Part shown: one piece after another, positions 1 through 5,950 of the stretch
Layout of the letters: each line of letters opens with the position of its first letter
Position numbering within the stretch: position 1 is the stretch's first letter
NCBI GenBank assembly: GCA_934725655.1
Contig: CAKVCJ010000065.1
Span: forward strand, 1-8,761
DNA from: an uncultured Brachyspira sp.
Lineage (GTDB): Bacteria > Spirochaetota > Brachyspiria > Brachyspirales > Brachyspiraceae
Length of the DNA: 8,761 nucleotides
Direction: 5' to 3'
Position numbers and translations under genes: made by a program
Notes under the pieces: model-generated
What the model was told of the DNA's origin: nothing
Database searches by the model: none
What the model saw: only the letters and a program-made list of their open reading frames with translations

Positions 1-248
1 AGCAAATATATTGGGCTTGGACGAGGGTTAATAATAAAGAGTGGTATGCTGTTCCTTTTAATGATAGATGGAATCCTCCTAAAGAGGTTGTAAAAATTCT
101 TGAGAAATACGGCTTTATTTGGGGCGGCAAATGGCATAACTATGACACAGTGCATTTTGAATATAGACCAGAGCTTATAATCTACAACAGAATAAAAGAA
201 GATGAAGAAGAGCTTTACAGGCTCATAAAAGAATACGGTTTATATTAA
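1..248 (+). CDS. M15-family D-alanyl-D-alanine carboxypeptidase, C-terminal fragment (5' end outside window)
   Basis: The frame is open from the first bases and ends at TAA 246-248, leaving 81 visible residues. Family members are zinc peptidases that trim the D-Ala-D-Ala end of peptidoglycan stem peptides in the periplasm or cell wall. The fragment holds the family's C-terminal signature: FIWGGKW, then YDTVHFEYRPEL. The His of HFE (visible residue 51) should be a zinc ligand, and the Asp three residues before it (48) sits where the catalytic acid lies in the VanY/M15C group. The upstream HxxxxxxD half of the metal site lies outside the window. The tail after RPEL is charged and helical (KEDEEELYRLIKEYG). 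A weak hairpin with a T-run follows at 301-346. Family assignment is good; exact specificity (carboxypeptidase or endopeptidase) cannot be told. Confidence 0.82.
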   Translation, partial: QIYWAWTRVNNKEWYAVPFNDRWNPPKEVVKILEKYGFIWGGKWHNYDTVHFEYRPELIIYNRIKEDEEELYRLIKEYGLY

Positions 249-300
249 TTAATAGCATTAAAAAATATATTTTCTTAAATTATCTTTATTATATTTTCAG

Positions 301-346
301 AAAAACTAAATATTCTTAAATTTATAAAAAATTAGTTTTTTATTAT
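301..346 (+). terminator. Possible intrinsic terminator after the M15 peptidase gene
   Basis: AAAAACTAA (301-309) is the exact reverse complement of TTAGTTTTT (332-340), and the T-rich end runs on to about 346. The 22-nt loop is long and the stem is AT-only apart from one G-C pair, so this is a weak candidate. Its position 53 bases after the stop codon fits. Confidence 0.4.
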
Positions 347-403
347 TTGTAATGAATATCGTTTGCTAATATATATAATTAAAGTATAAAGCTTTAGTAC
401 TTG

Positions 404-455
404 CACTTTTTGCAACTTTGACGAAGTCCGCACAGCGAGCGGCGGGAAAAAGTTG
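404..455 (+). repeat. Dispersed hairpin repeat, copy 1
   Basis: The shared core reads TTTGACGAAGTCCGCA, then AGCG, then GGCGGGAAAAAG. The outer stem is CAACTTT (413-419) with AAAGTTG (449-455). The inner stem is TCCGC (427-431) with GCGGG (442-446). A lead-in CACTTTTTG (404-412) is identical to that before copy 3. Copies 2 and 3 lie at 557-594 and 3964-4006. No long T-run follows on either strand, so it does not look like an ordinary intrinsic terminator. I infer a mobile or structured intergenic repeat; its function is unknown. Confidence 0.75.
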
Positions 456-519
456 ATAAAAAATTGTTGTTTCAATATATAAAAAATTTTTAACTCTTTT
501 ATATTTTATTTATCTGCAA

Positions 520-544
520 GGCTTGCCACCTATGAAGCATGCCC
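520..544 (+). repeat. GC-rich module accompanying the hairpin repeat (first copy)
   Basis: This 25-base stretch (GGCTTGCC at the left, GAAGCATGCCC at the right) aligns with 4052-4077 at about 21 of 26 positions. In both places it follows a hairpin copy after an AT-rich spacer containing AAAAATTTTTA. Hairpin, spacer and module therefore form one composite repeat present twice in the window. Confidence 0.6.
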
Positions 545-556
545 GAATGGTAAAAA

Positions 557-594
557 CTTTGACGAAGTCTGCAGAGCGTAACTGCGGGAAAAAG
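557..594 (+). repeat. Dispersed hairpin repeat, copy 2
   Basis: The core TTTGACGAAGT is followed by a 7-bp inner stem, TCTGCAG (568-574) with CTGCGGG (582-588), which includes two T-G wobble pairs. The outer stem is reduced to CTTT (557-560) with AAAG (591-594), because the left arm reads AAAA where copies 1 and 3 have a pairing partner. The 3' side (GGGAAAAAGAACAAT) matches copy 3 exactly. This looks like a partly decayed copy. It ends 41 bases before the -35 element of the VWA promoter. Confidence 0.7.
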
Positions 595-635
595 AACAAT
601 AAAAAAATTAATAAAATATAATATATTTATAAAAA

Positions 636-664
636 TTGACAAACTCAGTAATTTTTAGTATTAT
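636..664 (+). promoter_or_regulatory. Sigma70-type promoter for the VWA gene
   Basis: A perfect -35 element TTGACA (636-641) is followed, after exactly 17 bases, by TATTAT (659-664), which matches the -10 consensus at 5 of 6 positions. Transcription would begin near 671, giving a leader of about 23 bases before the ATG at 694. The leader has no Shine-Dalgarno sequence. Confidence 0.7.
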
Positions 665-693
665 ATAAAATAACCTCAATATAAAAAATAAAT

Positions 694-1842
694 ATGATAA
701 AATTAGATGATAATATAAATAACACTCTAAATAGATGGCGTCTTATACTAGGTGATTTCGCTGATAATAATATTCAATTGCAAAATGGATTATCAGACAT
801 TAATGAATCTTTAAATTTTTTGTATGACAGAGAGTACTCAAAAGAAGACGGATATTATAATGATGATAATACTGCAACAACAAAAGGCGGTAAAAATAAA
901 AGTAATTTAACTGTTCCAATGTGGGTTTCTAAGATAAGAAAACTCTTTCCAAAAGAAACTGTTCAGATAATGCAGACGCACGCTCTAAACAAATATAATC
1001 TAACGGAGATGATTACAGATGAGAATATTTTAAAGGAAATGGAGCCTAATATGGAGCTTCTTAAAAATATTCTAACATTTAGAGATATGATGGATTCTAA
1101 TGTAAAAAAACTTGCTTATAGCATAGTAAGAGATATTGTAGAAAAACTAAAAAGAAAAATGGAGCAAGATATTAAAAAAGTTTTTTATGGAAATAAACTT
1201 CCTAATTCTCATACAACGCAGAAAAAAATGTTTAAAAATCTTGATGTAAAAAAAACAATTAGGCATAATTTAAAAAACTATAATACTCAAAATAATACAA
1301 TATTTGTAGATAAACTTTATTTTAATAACAATATAAGAAACTATAACCCTTGGCATATTATAATACTTATAGATGAAAGCGGTTCTATGCTTGACAGTGT
1401 TATATATTCATCTATAATGGCATCAATATTTGCTAATTTGCCCTATTTATCTGTAAAACTTATTATATTTGACACTTCTATAGTTGATCTTACTGATTAT
1501 GTTAAAGACCCAGTAGATACTCTTTTAAAGGTTCAATTAGGAGGGGGGACTGATATTGTTAATGCTTTGGAATATGCTAAAAAAATTACAACTATCCCAG
1601 ACAAAACAATATATTTGCTTATAAGCGATTTGGAAGACAGTAATGATTATAAATGTATGCATAATAGTGTGAAAGGCATTATTGAAGCAAGAAGTAAAAT
1701 TTTTATATTAACAGCATTGGATTATGAGTGCAATGAATCATATGATAAAAATGCTGCTCAAAAATTATCCAAACTTGGTGCTAAAGTAGCTGCCATTACG
1801 CCGAATAAATTAGCTCAGTATGTAAATGATGTTATATCATAA
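694..1842 (+). CDS. VWA-domain protein of the CoxE/YehP-like family
   Basis: A 382-residue cytoplasmic protein without signal peptide or membrane segment. The N-terminal half matches a family pattern I recognise: RWRLILG near residue 14, LYDREY at 43-48, VPMWVSKIRKLFP around 74-86, then a helical stretch and KKTIRHNLKNY at 186-196. The C-terminal half is a von Willebrand A domain with a complete metal-ion site: D227-E-S229-G-S231, T286 in GGGTD, and D312 in ISDLED. Such domains bind protein partners through Mg2+, and relatives are, to my knowledge, usually encoded beside MoxR-type AAA+ ATPases and SWIM or DUF5682 proteins. None is visible here. In-frame TAA at 682-684 makes ATG 694 the first possible start. 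Residues 49-72 are a low-complexity linker. Client and role are unknown. Confidence 0.85.
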   Translation: MIKLDDNINNTLNRWRLILGDFADNNIQLQNGLSDINESLNFLYDREYSKEDGYYNDDNTATTKGGKNKSNLTVPMWVSKIRKLFPKETVQIMQTHALNKYNLTEMITDENILKEMEPNMELLKNILTFRDMMDSNVKKLAYSIVRDIVEKLKRKMEQDIKKVFYGNKLPNSHTTQKKMFKNLDVKKTIRHNLKNYNTQNNTIFVDKLYFNNNIRNYNPWHIIILIDESGSMLDSVIYSSIMASIFANLPYLSVKLIIFDTSIVDLTDYVKDPVDTLLKVQLGGGTDIVNALEYAKKITTIPDKTIYLLISDLEDSNDYKCMHNSVKGIIEARSKIFILTALDYECNESYDKNAAQKLSKLGAKVAAITPNKLAQYVNDVIS

Positions 1843-1856
1843 TTAATTTAAATAAA

Positions 1857-2243
1857 ATAAAAATATTCCGCATTTCAATTTGGGATAAAGATATTGAAAG
1901 AATGAAAGAATTTTATATGAAATATTTTAATTGCAAATGCGGCGATAAATATATTAATACTAAAAAATGTTTTGAATCTTATTTTCTTGAGTTTGAAGAT
2001 AATAGCTGTAGATTAGAAATTATAAAAAGAAATGATATTAATGATTTGGATAAAAATAAATAATATTATGGATTTGCTTGTATTGCTATATATGTTGGAA
2101 GCAAATATAGAGCTGATAGTTTAACTAATTTGTTTGAAAAAGACGGCATTAAAATATTATCATATCATAGAGTAACAGGCGACGGTTATTATGAGAGTGT
2201 TATACTTGATATAGAAAATAATAGAGTAGAGATAACAGTTTAA
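1857..2243 (+). pseudogene. Decayed VOC/glyoxalase-superfamily gene
   Basis: One continuous frame encodes a small vicinal-oxygen-chelate-type protein of about 127 codons, the usual length of a single-domain glyoxalase/bleomycin-resistance protein. The first half reads RISIWDKDIERMKEFYMKYF and later ESYFLEFEDNSCRLEI. The second half reads IAIYVGSK, then VTGDGYYESVILD, and ends NRVEITV, the typical VOC C-terminus. Two lesions are visible: the expected start codon is ATA (1857-1859), and an in-frame TAA at 2061-2063 splits the frame between the two beta-alpha-beta modules. No ribosome binding site is visible. The remnant begins 14 bases after the VWA stop and may be transcribed with it. Both lesions are single-base changes from plausible sense codons, so decay looks recent. 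Confidence 0.82.
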
Positions 2244-2260
2244 AATTAATCTTATAAATA

Positions 2261-2291
2261 AAAAGAGACTCTATATAATAGAATCTCTTTT
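2261..2291. terminator. Bidirectional intrinsic terminator at a convergent junction
   Basis: AAAAGAGA (2261-2268) pairs with TCTCTTTT (2284-2291). After one C-A mismatch, TCTA (2270-2273) pairs with TAGA (2279-2282) around a 5-base loop. A/T tracts flank both sides, so it can end the + strand VWA and VOC transcript and the - strand rseP transcript, whose stop codon is 20 bases away. Confidence 0.82.
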
Positions 2292-2310
2292 ATTATTTTA
2301 AAACCTTCAT

Positions 2311-3681
2311 TTATTTAAATATTTGAGTGATGTCGTTTATTGTTATAAATATAGCAAGCGTTATTAAAAATGCTGCACCAAATGCTTGTATTTTTGTAAG
2401 CACGCTTCTATTGATTGGTCTTCTCATTACAAGCTCTATAAAAGAAAATACTATCATACCTCCGTCTACAACAGGAAGAGGTAAAAGATTCATTAAAAAT
2501 AGTATCAAGCTTATAGTAGCAGTAAAAGATAATATAGTTCTAATTCTATCAACACTAACAGATATTACTTGAGAAGAAAGCTGTATTATTCTCACAGGCC
2601 CTCCCAAATTCTCTCTTACTGACAGCTTTCCAGTAAATAAAAGTTTTAATCCATTTACATAAGAAACAATATATTTTCCAGTCTCTTTAAAAGCCTCTGG
2701 TATAGATTTTGGAAAAGGTGTGCCTTCTATTTTTTCAACCTTTATAGGCGTACTCATAAACTCTATACCTAAGCTTCCATATGTTCCATTTTTTGATTCT
2801 ACTGGTCTTGGTATAGCCTCTCTTGTTATCTCTTTACCGTCTCTTAAAACAGTGATTGTAATTTTATTTAAAGCATTATCCATTATAAGAGGCCTAAAGT
2901 CTGCTATGTTATCAGCATTTATATTGTTTACAGCTAATATTTTATCTCCAGCCTCAAGTCCAGCCTCTTCAGCAGCAGAATCTCTAACTACATTTTTTAT
3001 AATCAAATCACCGCCGAAATAAAATCCTAATGCCCTCTCTCCGCTTAATGCTTTTAATATTTCTACAGAAGGTACAGATATATTTACTGTTTCAATATTT
3101 TCATTTTCTTTTCTATTTAAAGTAAAGTTAATATTATCAGCATTCTTTTGTATCGCTTCTTCATTTATAAGTTTTAATACATCATTGTCATAATTAACTT
3201 TAACTCCATTTACCGCAGTAATAGTATCTCCGCTTCTCATTCCATATTCATAGGCTAATGTGCTTCCAGATTTTGAATGCATATATTTAGCATCTTTAAA
3301 TACACTTATAGTAGGCGAGTATAAATCTACTGTAGAAGGTATTGATACTAATATAACAAGAAGTAAAAAAGCAAATAAATAATTAAAAAATGGTCCTGCA
3401 AAATATACTATGATTCTTTTTAAAGGCGACATGCTTATAAAATCATCATCTTCCACTTTTCCGTCTTCTGACATCTCTCCCTTAAACTTACAGTATCCGC
3501 CAAACGGTATTATTGAGAATCTAAAATCTATTCCTTTTATAGTCTTTCTAAATATTATAGGTCCGAATCCTATTGAAAAAGCTTCAGCCTTTATTCCAAC
3601 AGCTAAACCAGCAAGTAAATGCCCCATTTCATGTACGAACACGAGTACACTTAATAATATAATAGCACCTATCCAACTCAA
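2311..3681 (-). CDS. rseP: RseP-type intramembrane zinc metalloprotease (site-2 protease, M50)
   Basis: A 456-residue inner-membrane protease of the family that releases membrane-held anti-sigma factors or signal-peptide remnants by cutting within the membrane. The first helix holds the zinc motif H17-E18-M-G-H21. The third zinc ligand is in N398-LLPLPVV-D406-G407, a variant of the NxxPxPxLDG motif with Val before the Asp. Two PDZ domains lie between, near 135-205 (YGMRSGDTITAVNGV) and 222-290 (AGLEAGDKILAVNNI). Membrane segments fall near 3-30, 88-113, 383-410 and 432-450. The start is TTG (3679-3681): no ATG is available, an in-frame TAA lies one codon upstream (3685-3687), and AAGGAGG sits 7 bases before it. 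Domain order and length match the family. Its substrate in this organism is unknown. Confidence 0.95.
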   Translation of the reverse strand: MSWIGAIILLSVLVFVHEMGHLLAGLAVGIKAEAFSIGFGPIIFRKTIKGIDFRFSIIPFGGYCKFKGEMSEDGKVEDDDFISMSPLKRIIVYFAGPFFNYLFAFLLLVILVSIPSTVDLYSPTISVFKDAKYMHSKSGSTLAYEYGMRSGDTITAVNGVKVNYDNDVLKLINEEAIQKNADNINFTLNRKENENIETVNISVPSVEILKALSGERALGFYFGGDLIIKNVVRDSAAEEAGLEAGDKILAVNNINADNIADFRPLIMDNALNKITITVLRDGKEITREAIPRPVESKNGTYGSLGIEFMSTPIKVEKIEGTPFPKSIPEAFKETGKYIVSYVNGLKLLFTGKLSVRENLGGPVRIIQLSSQVISVSVDRIRTILSFTATISLILFLMNLLPLPVVDGGMIVFSFIELVMRRPINRSVLTKIQAFGAAFLITLAIFITINDITQIFK

Positions 3682-3688
3682 TTTTTAA

Positions 3689-3695
3689 CCTCCTT
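3689..3695 (-). promoter_or_regulatory. Strong ribosome binding site fixing the TTG start of rseP
   Basis: The - strand reads AAGGAGG, then 7 bases, then TTG. This is the strongest Shine-Dalgarno sequence in the window, and it decides the start because no ATG or GTG is available downstream at a sensible distance and a stop codon blocks upstream extension. Confidence 0.85.
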
Positions 3696-3733
3696 ATATT
3701 AAACACTATACTTATTAAGAATAATTACTAAAT

Positions 3734-3762
3734 AGTATATATTATATAATAAAATATTTCAA
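3734..3762 (-). promoter_or_regulatory. Candidate sigma70-type promoter for rseP
   Basis: On the - strand, TTGAAA (3757-3762) is followed after 17 bases by TATACT (3734-3739). Both are close to consensus and the spacing is ideal. A transcript would start near 3727 and carry a leader of about 46 bases. Chance matches are common in such AT-rich DNA, so this is moderate evidence. Confidence 0.5.
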
Positions 3763-3954
3763 TACTAATGTTTTAATATTTTTTTAAATTTGAAAAATGA
3801 TATATTATTTTTAATATATTTCAATAGGAATTATGTAAATTTATTTTTTATATAAATTAATAGACTTGTTTCAAAACTAAATTAATAAATATTTATATGT
3901 TTTTAGTTTAATATTTAGTATGTAAAATATAATTAGTATTACTTTCTTAACTTT

Positions 3955-4006
3955 CACTTTTTGGTTCTTTGACGAAGTCCGCAGAGCGTAAGGCGGGAAA
4001 AAGAAC
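3955..4006 (+). repeat. Dispersed hairpin repeat, copy 3
   Basis: The outer stem is GTTCTTT (3964-3970) with AAAGAAC (4000-4006). The inner stem is TCCGC (3978-3982) with GCGGG (3993-3997). The lead-in CACTTTTTG (3955-3963) and the core TTTGACGAAGTCCGCA match copy 1, but the four bases between them differ (GTTC against CAAC) together with their pairing partners (GAAC against GTTG). It is followed by an AT spacer and the second copy of the GC-rich module. Confidence 0.75.
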
Positions 4007-4051
4007 AATTATTATAAACTTAAAAATTTTTATGTTTTTATTATTTGTGGT

Positions 4052-4190
4052 GGCTTTGCCCCCTGCGAAGCGTGCCCTTAGGGTACACGCCCCCAGTTCT
4101 TTTACCGACGCTCTGCGTGCCTGCGGCAAGGTACCTTTCGGTATTGGTATAAAAGAACCTCATATACTTCGGATACGCTTCGCGAAGAAC
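4052..4190 (+). repeat. GC-rich chain of hairpins downstream of repeat copy 3
   Basis: The stretch starts with the module shared with 520-544. Visible stems are: GCGTG(CCC) with (GGG)TACACGC around 4070-4090, with a TA bulge; GTTCTTTTACC (4096-4106) with GGTATAAAAGAAC (4146-4158), again with a two-base bulge; inside it TACC (4132-4135) with GGTA (4140-4143); and the palindrome CTTCGCGAAG (4178-4187). The 10-mer ACGCTCTGCG (4108-4117) is the inverse of 3980-3989 in the preceding hairpin. The segment could be a structured RNA or a palindromic DNA repeat cluster. No protein-coding signal is convincing. Confidence 0.55.
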
Positions 4191-4318
4191 TGCATTTTTA
4201 TATACTAAAATAATTAATTATACAACATGTAAAATATTGTTCTGTAAGTAAAATTATTTTTATTTTTTTCAACTAATTTTCTCAAGTACTTTTGAAACAA
4301 GTATAAAGTATTTTAAAA

Positions 4319-4909
4319 TTATAGATAAACACTTCCCTGACGAAGCACTTTATTATTAATACAATCATATAAAGTAGAAGGAAGTTTTTTTTCAATAGTA
4401 CCGCAATTAACAATAAGGTCAACTTTATCTTTATAAAGTTCTACGAGTTTATTTCCATCATATATAACCCCATAACCTGTAGGATTAGCAGAGGGTGCTA
4501 CAAGAGGAGGAGTTAATTTTAAAAGCTTATTCATATAATCATCTTTAGGTATCCTAAGAGCAACAGTATTTTTAAGATATAGAAAATCTTTTTTTATAAT
4601 TTTTTTTAGAGGCATAATAAAAGTAAGTTCGCCTGGTATTTTTGCTTTTACTATATCAGGTATATTTCCTTCGCATAATATATCAATAAACTTAGAATCT
4701 TTTAAAAGTATAAGTAAAGGTTTTTCTCTTTCTCTCTCTTTTATAGAATAAATCCTGTTAATAGCATCAACATTAAGAGCATCAGCCAACATTCCATAAA
4801 CAGTATCGGTTGGAGATATAACAACCCCCCCCTTATTGATAACTTTAGCAATCTCATTTACAGCATATTCTATACTATCAGCATTATTTTTATCAAGTTC
4901 AATTACCAT
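4319..4909 (-). CDS. tsaC: Threonylcarbamoyl-AMP synthase (TsaC/YrdC/Sua5 family)
   Basis: A 196-residue cytoplasmic enzyme that makes L-threonylcarbamoyladenylate from threonine, bicarbonate and ATP, the first step of the t6A modification at position 37 of ANN-decoding tRNAs. The YrdC fold signatures are all present: PTDTVYG (33-39), the K57-x-R59 pair followed by KPL, PGELT (92-96), RIP (119-121) and S140-A-N142-PTG. It is a short YrdC-only form without the extra Sua5 C-terminal domain. The start is ATG with GAGG 8 bases upstream on the - strand. It lies 18 bases after the stop of the receiver/GGDEF-like gene, so the two are probably co-transcribed. No intrinsic terminator is obvious after the stop; a repeat-bounded block begins 16 bases further on. 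Confidence 0.94.
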   Translation of the reverse strand: MVIELDKNNADSIEYAVNEIAKVINKGGVVISPTDTVYGMLADALNVDAINRIYSIKEREREKPLLILLKDSKFIDILCEGNIPDIVKAKIPGELTFIMPLKKIIKKDFLYLKNTVALRIPKDDYMNKLLKLTPPLVAPSANPTGYGVIYDGNKLVELYKDKVDLIVNCGTIEKKLPSTLYDCINNKVLRQGSVYL

Positions 4910-4927
4910 ATAAGTATCCTCATTAAA

Positions 4928-5950
4928 TTATCTTCTAATAACAGTAGGGTGAATATATACTTTAGCAAAACCTCTTCTTTTAGCATTGTGTAAAGCAAGA
5001 AGCGAAGGGGCAATTTCTTTATCAAGATTATCAAAATGATAGTTAGCCTTATAGGCAGTATATGCTATTCCTGCAGATACTGTGTATTTTATAACTATTT
5101 CATTATACATAATTTCATTTTTATTAACTAATTCTTTTATTTGTTCTATTTTCTCTTCATAGAGTCTTATATCCATTCTCTTGAAAGCAACCATAAATAA
5201 ATTAGTATCATACCTAGTGATAATATCCTCTTCTCTTGCGGCATTAATTAATACTTTTGAAAATTGTAATATTATTTCTTCTCCAGCCATTATACCAAAT
5301 TCTTCTATAATGTCATCTATGCCGTCTATTGAAAAAGAAGCCAATATTATAGTTTCCTCATGTCTTACAGTTTCTGCTAATAATTTTTTAAATTGAATTA
5401 AAAATTCTTTTTTATTATAAAAACCTGTTTCCAAATCAATATTTAATATTTCTTCATATTTTTTTTGCGATTCTTTATAAGACTGATAATTTTTATTTGA
5501 AGTTTCAGTCATATTATTCAGAGCATTTTGCAAATAGTCTATTTGTTTAAGAGTTTTTTGATGTTCTATATACATTCTTTTTTCTTTCATAGCATTATGT
5601 ACATTAACTATAAACTCCATTTCATCAAAAGGAGTAAATACAAGCCCGTCAATGTCTAATGATATAGCCTCTTCTATAAACTCTATTTTTTTATATGGGG
5701 TACTTAATAATATTACAGGTATTCCTTTAGTATTTTCTTGATTTTTAAAAGTATCTAAAAGCTGAAGCCCTTGAGAATCGCCTATATCTGCATCAATGAT
5801 TATTAAGTCAAGCGATGTTTCATTAGATATATTAATAGCTTGAGAACGGGATTTTGTTGATATTGGGTTATAATGTCTTTCTTTTAATATATCAACTATT
5901 TTTTCTAATAGTTCTGCTCTATGTTCTATGACTAAAATGTTTTCATTCAT
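4928..5950 (-). CDS. Receiver plus degenerate GGDEF protein, probable c-di-GMP effector
   Basis: A 340-residue cytoplasmic protein with no membrane segment. Residues 4-122 form a response-regulator receiver: acidic E9, phospho-acceptor D53 in IIIDAD, and S83 in LLST. The conserved Lys before Pro-Phe is replaced by Thr (T106-P-F), so phosphorylation may be lost or altered. Residues 122-170 are charged helix, likely coiled coil. Residues 170-336 form a GGDEF fold (DLETGFYNKKEF, D209, RRGFAKVYI) whose catalytic motif has become D248-T-N-L-F252. The usual substrate Asn and His are also replaced (I215, I220), so cyclase activity is unlikely. R239-E-E-D242 sits five residues before the motif, exactly where an RxxD inhibitory site binds c-di-GMP. 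The ATG has no clear Shine-Dalgarno sequence. It is the first gene of an operon with tsaC. Confidence 0.87.
   Translation of the reverse strand: MNENILVIEHRAELLEKIVDILKERHYNPISTKSRSQAINISNETSLDLIIIDADIGDSQGLQLLDTFKNQENTKGIPVILLSTPYKKIEFIEEAISLDIDGLVFTPFDEMEFIVNVHNAMKEKRMYIEHQKTLKQIDYLQNALNNMTETSNKNYQSYKESQKKYEEILNIDLETGFYNKKEFLIQFKKLLAETVRHEETIILASFSIDGIDDIIEEFGIMAGEEIILQFSKVLINAAREEDIITRYDTNLFMVAFKRMDIRLYEEKIEQIKELVNKNEIMYNEIVIKYTVSAGIAYTAYKANYHFDNLDKEIAPSLLALHNAKRRGFAKVYIHPTVIRR

Larger units (their letters stand above)
249..693. other. Gene-free interval with hairpin repeats and a promoter
   Basis: These 445 bases carry no credible reading frame. They hold, in order: the terminator-like hairpin at 301-346, AT-rich filler, hairpin repeat copy 1 (413-455), an AT spacer with AAAAATTTTTA, a GC-richer module (520-544), hairpin repeat copy 2 (557-594), and a sigma70-like promoter (636-664) that reads into the VWA gene. 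The repeat cores stand out as GC-rich islands in a very AT-rich background. Confidence 0.75.
3864..4302. mobile_element. MITE-like block bounded by 13-bp inverted repeats
   Basis: ACTTGTTTCAAAA (3864-3876) is the exact reverse complement of TTTTGAAACAAGT (4290-4302). One base outside each arm is a TA dinucleotide (3861-3862 and 4304-4305), which would fit insertion at TA. The 439-bp interior has no credible gene but holds hairpin repeat copy 3 and a chain of GC-rich hairpins. The right arm begins 16 bases after the tsaC stop codon. This layout resembles a non-autonomous transposable element. No transposase is present, and a 13-bp AT-rich repeat could arise by chance in a window of this size, so mobility is an inference. 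Confidence 0.42.

Noticed and set aside
467..475. TTGTTTCAA match to the core of the 13-bp inverted repeat
   Set aside because: Nine A/T-rich bases between hairpin copies 1 and 2, without a partner arm, is within chance expectation here.
413..594. Repeated units considered as a CRISPR array or as intrinsic terminators
   Set aside because: Only two hairpin copies lie here, with a 101-base gap and imperfect identity, so not a CRISPR. No T-run follows the stems, so they are not standard terminators.
2327..3688. Three open frames of 81, 100 and 92 codons on the + strand
   Set aside because: All lie antisense within rseP, whose protease motifs and PDZ domains are unmistakable.
3947..4129. 60-codon open frame on the - strand across the same block
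   Set aside because: It overlaps the other open frame in antisense, as palindromic GC-rich DNA would produce, and has no start signal or recognisable product.
3969..4208. 79-codon open frame on the + strand across the hairpin block
   Set aside because: It begins inside repeat copy 3, has no ribosome binding site, and its length comes from GC-rich palindromic sequence lacking stops. No domain or coding character is visible.
5181..5396. 71-codon + strand frame
   Set aside because: It is antisense to the GGDEF domain and has no independent support.
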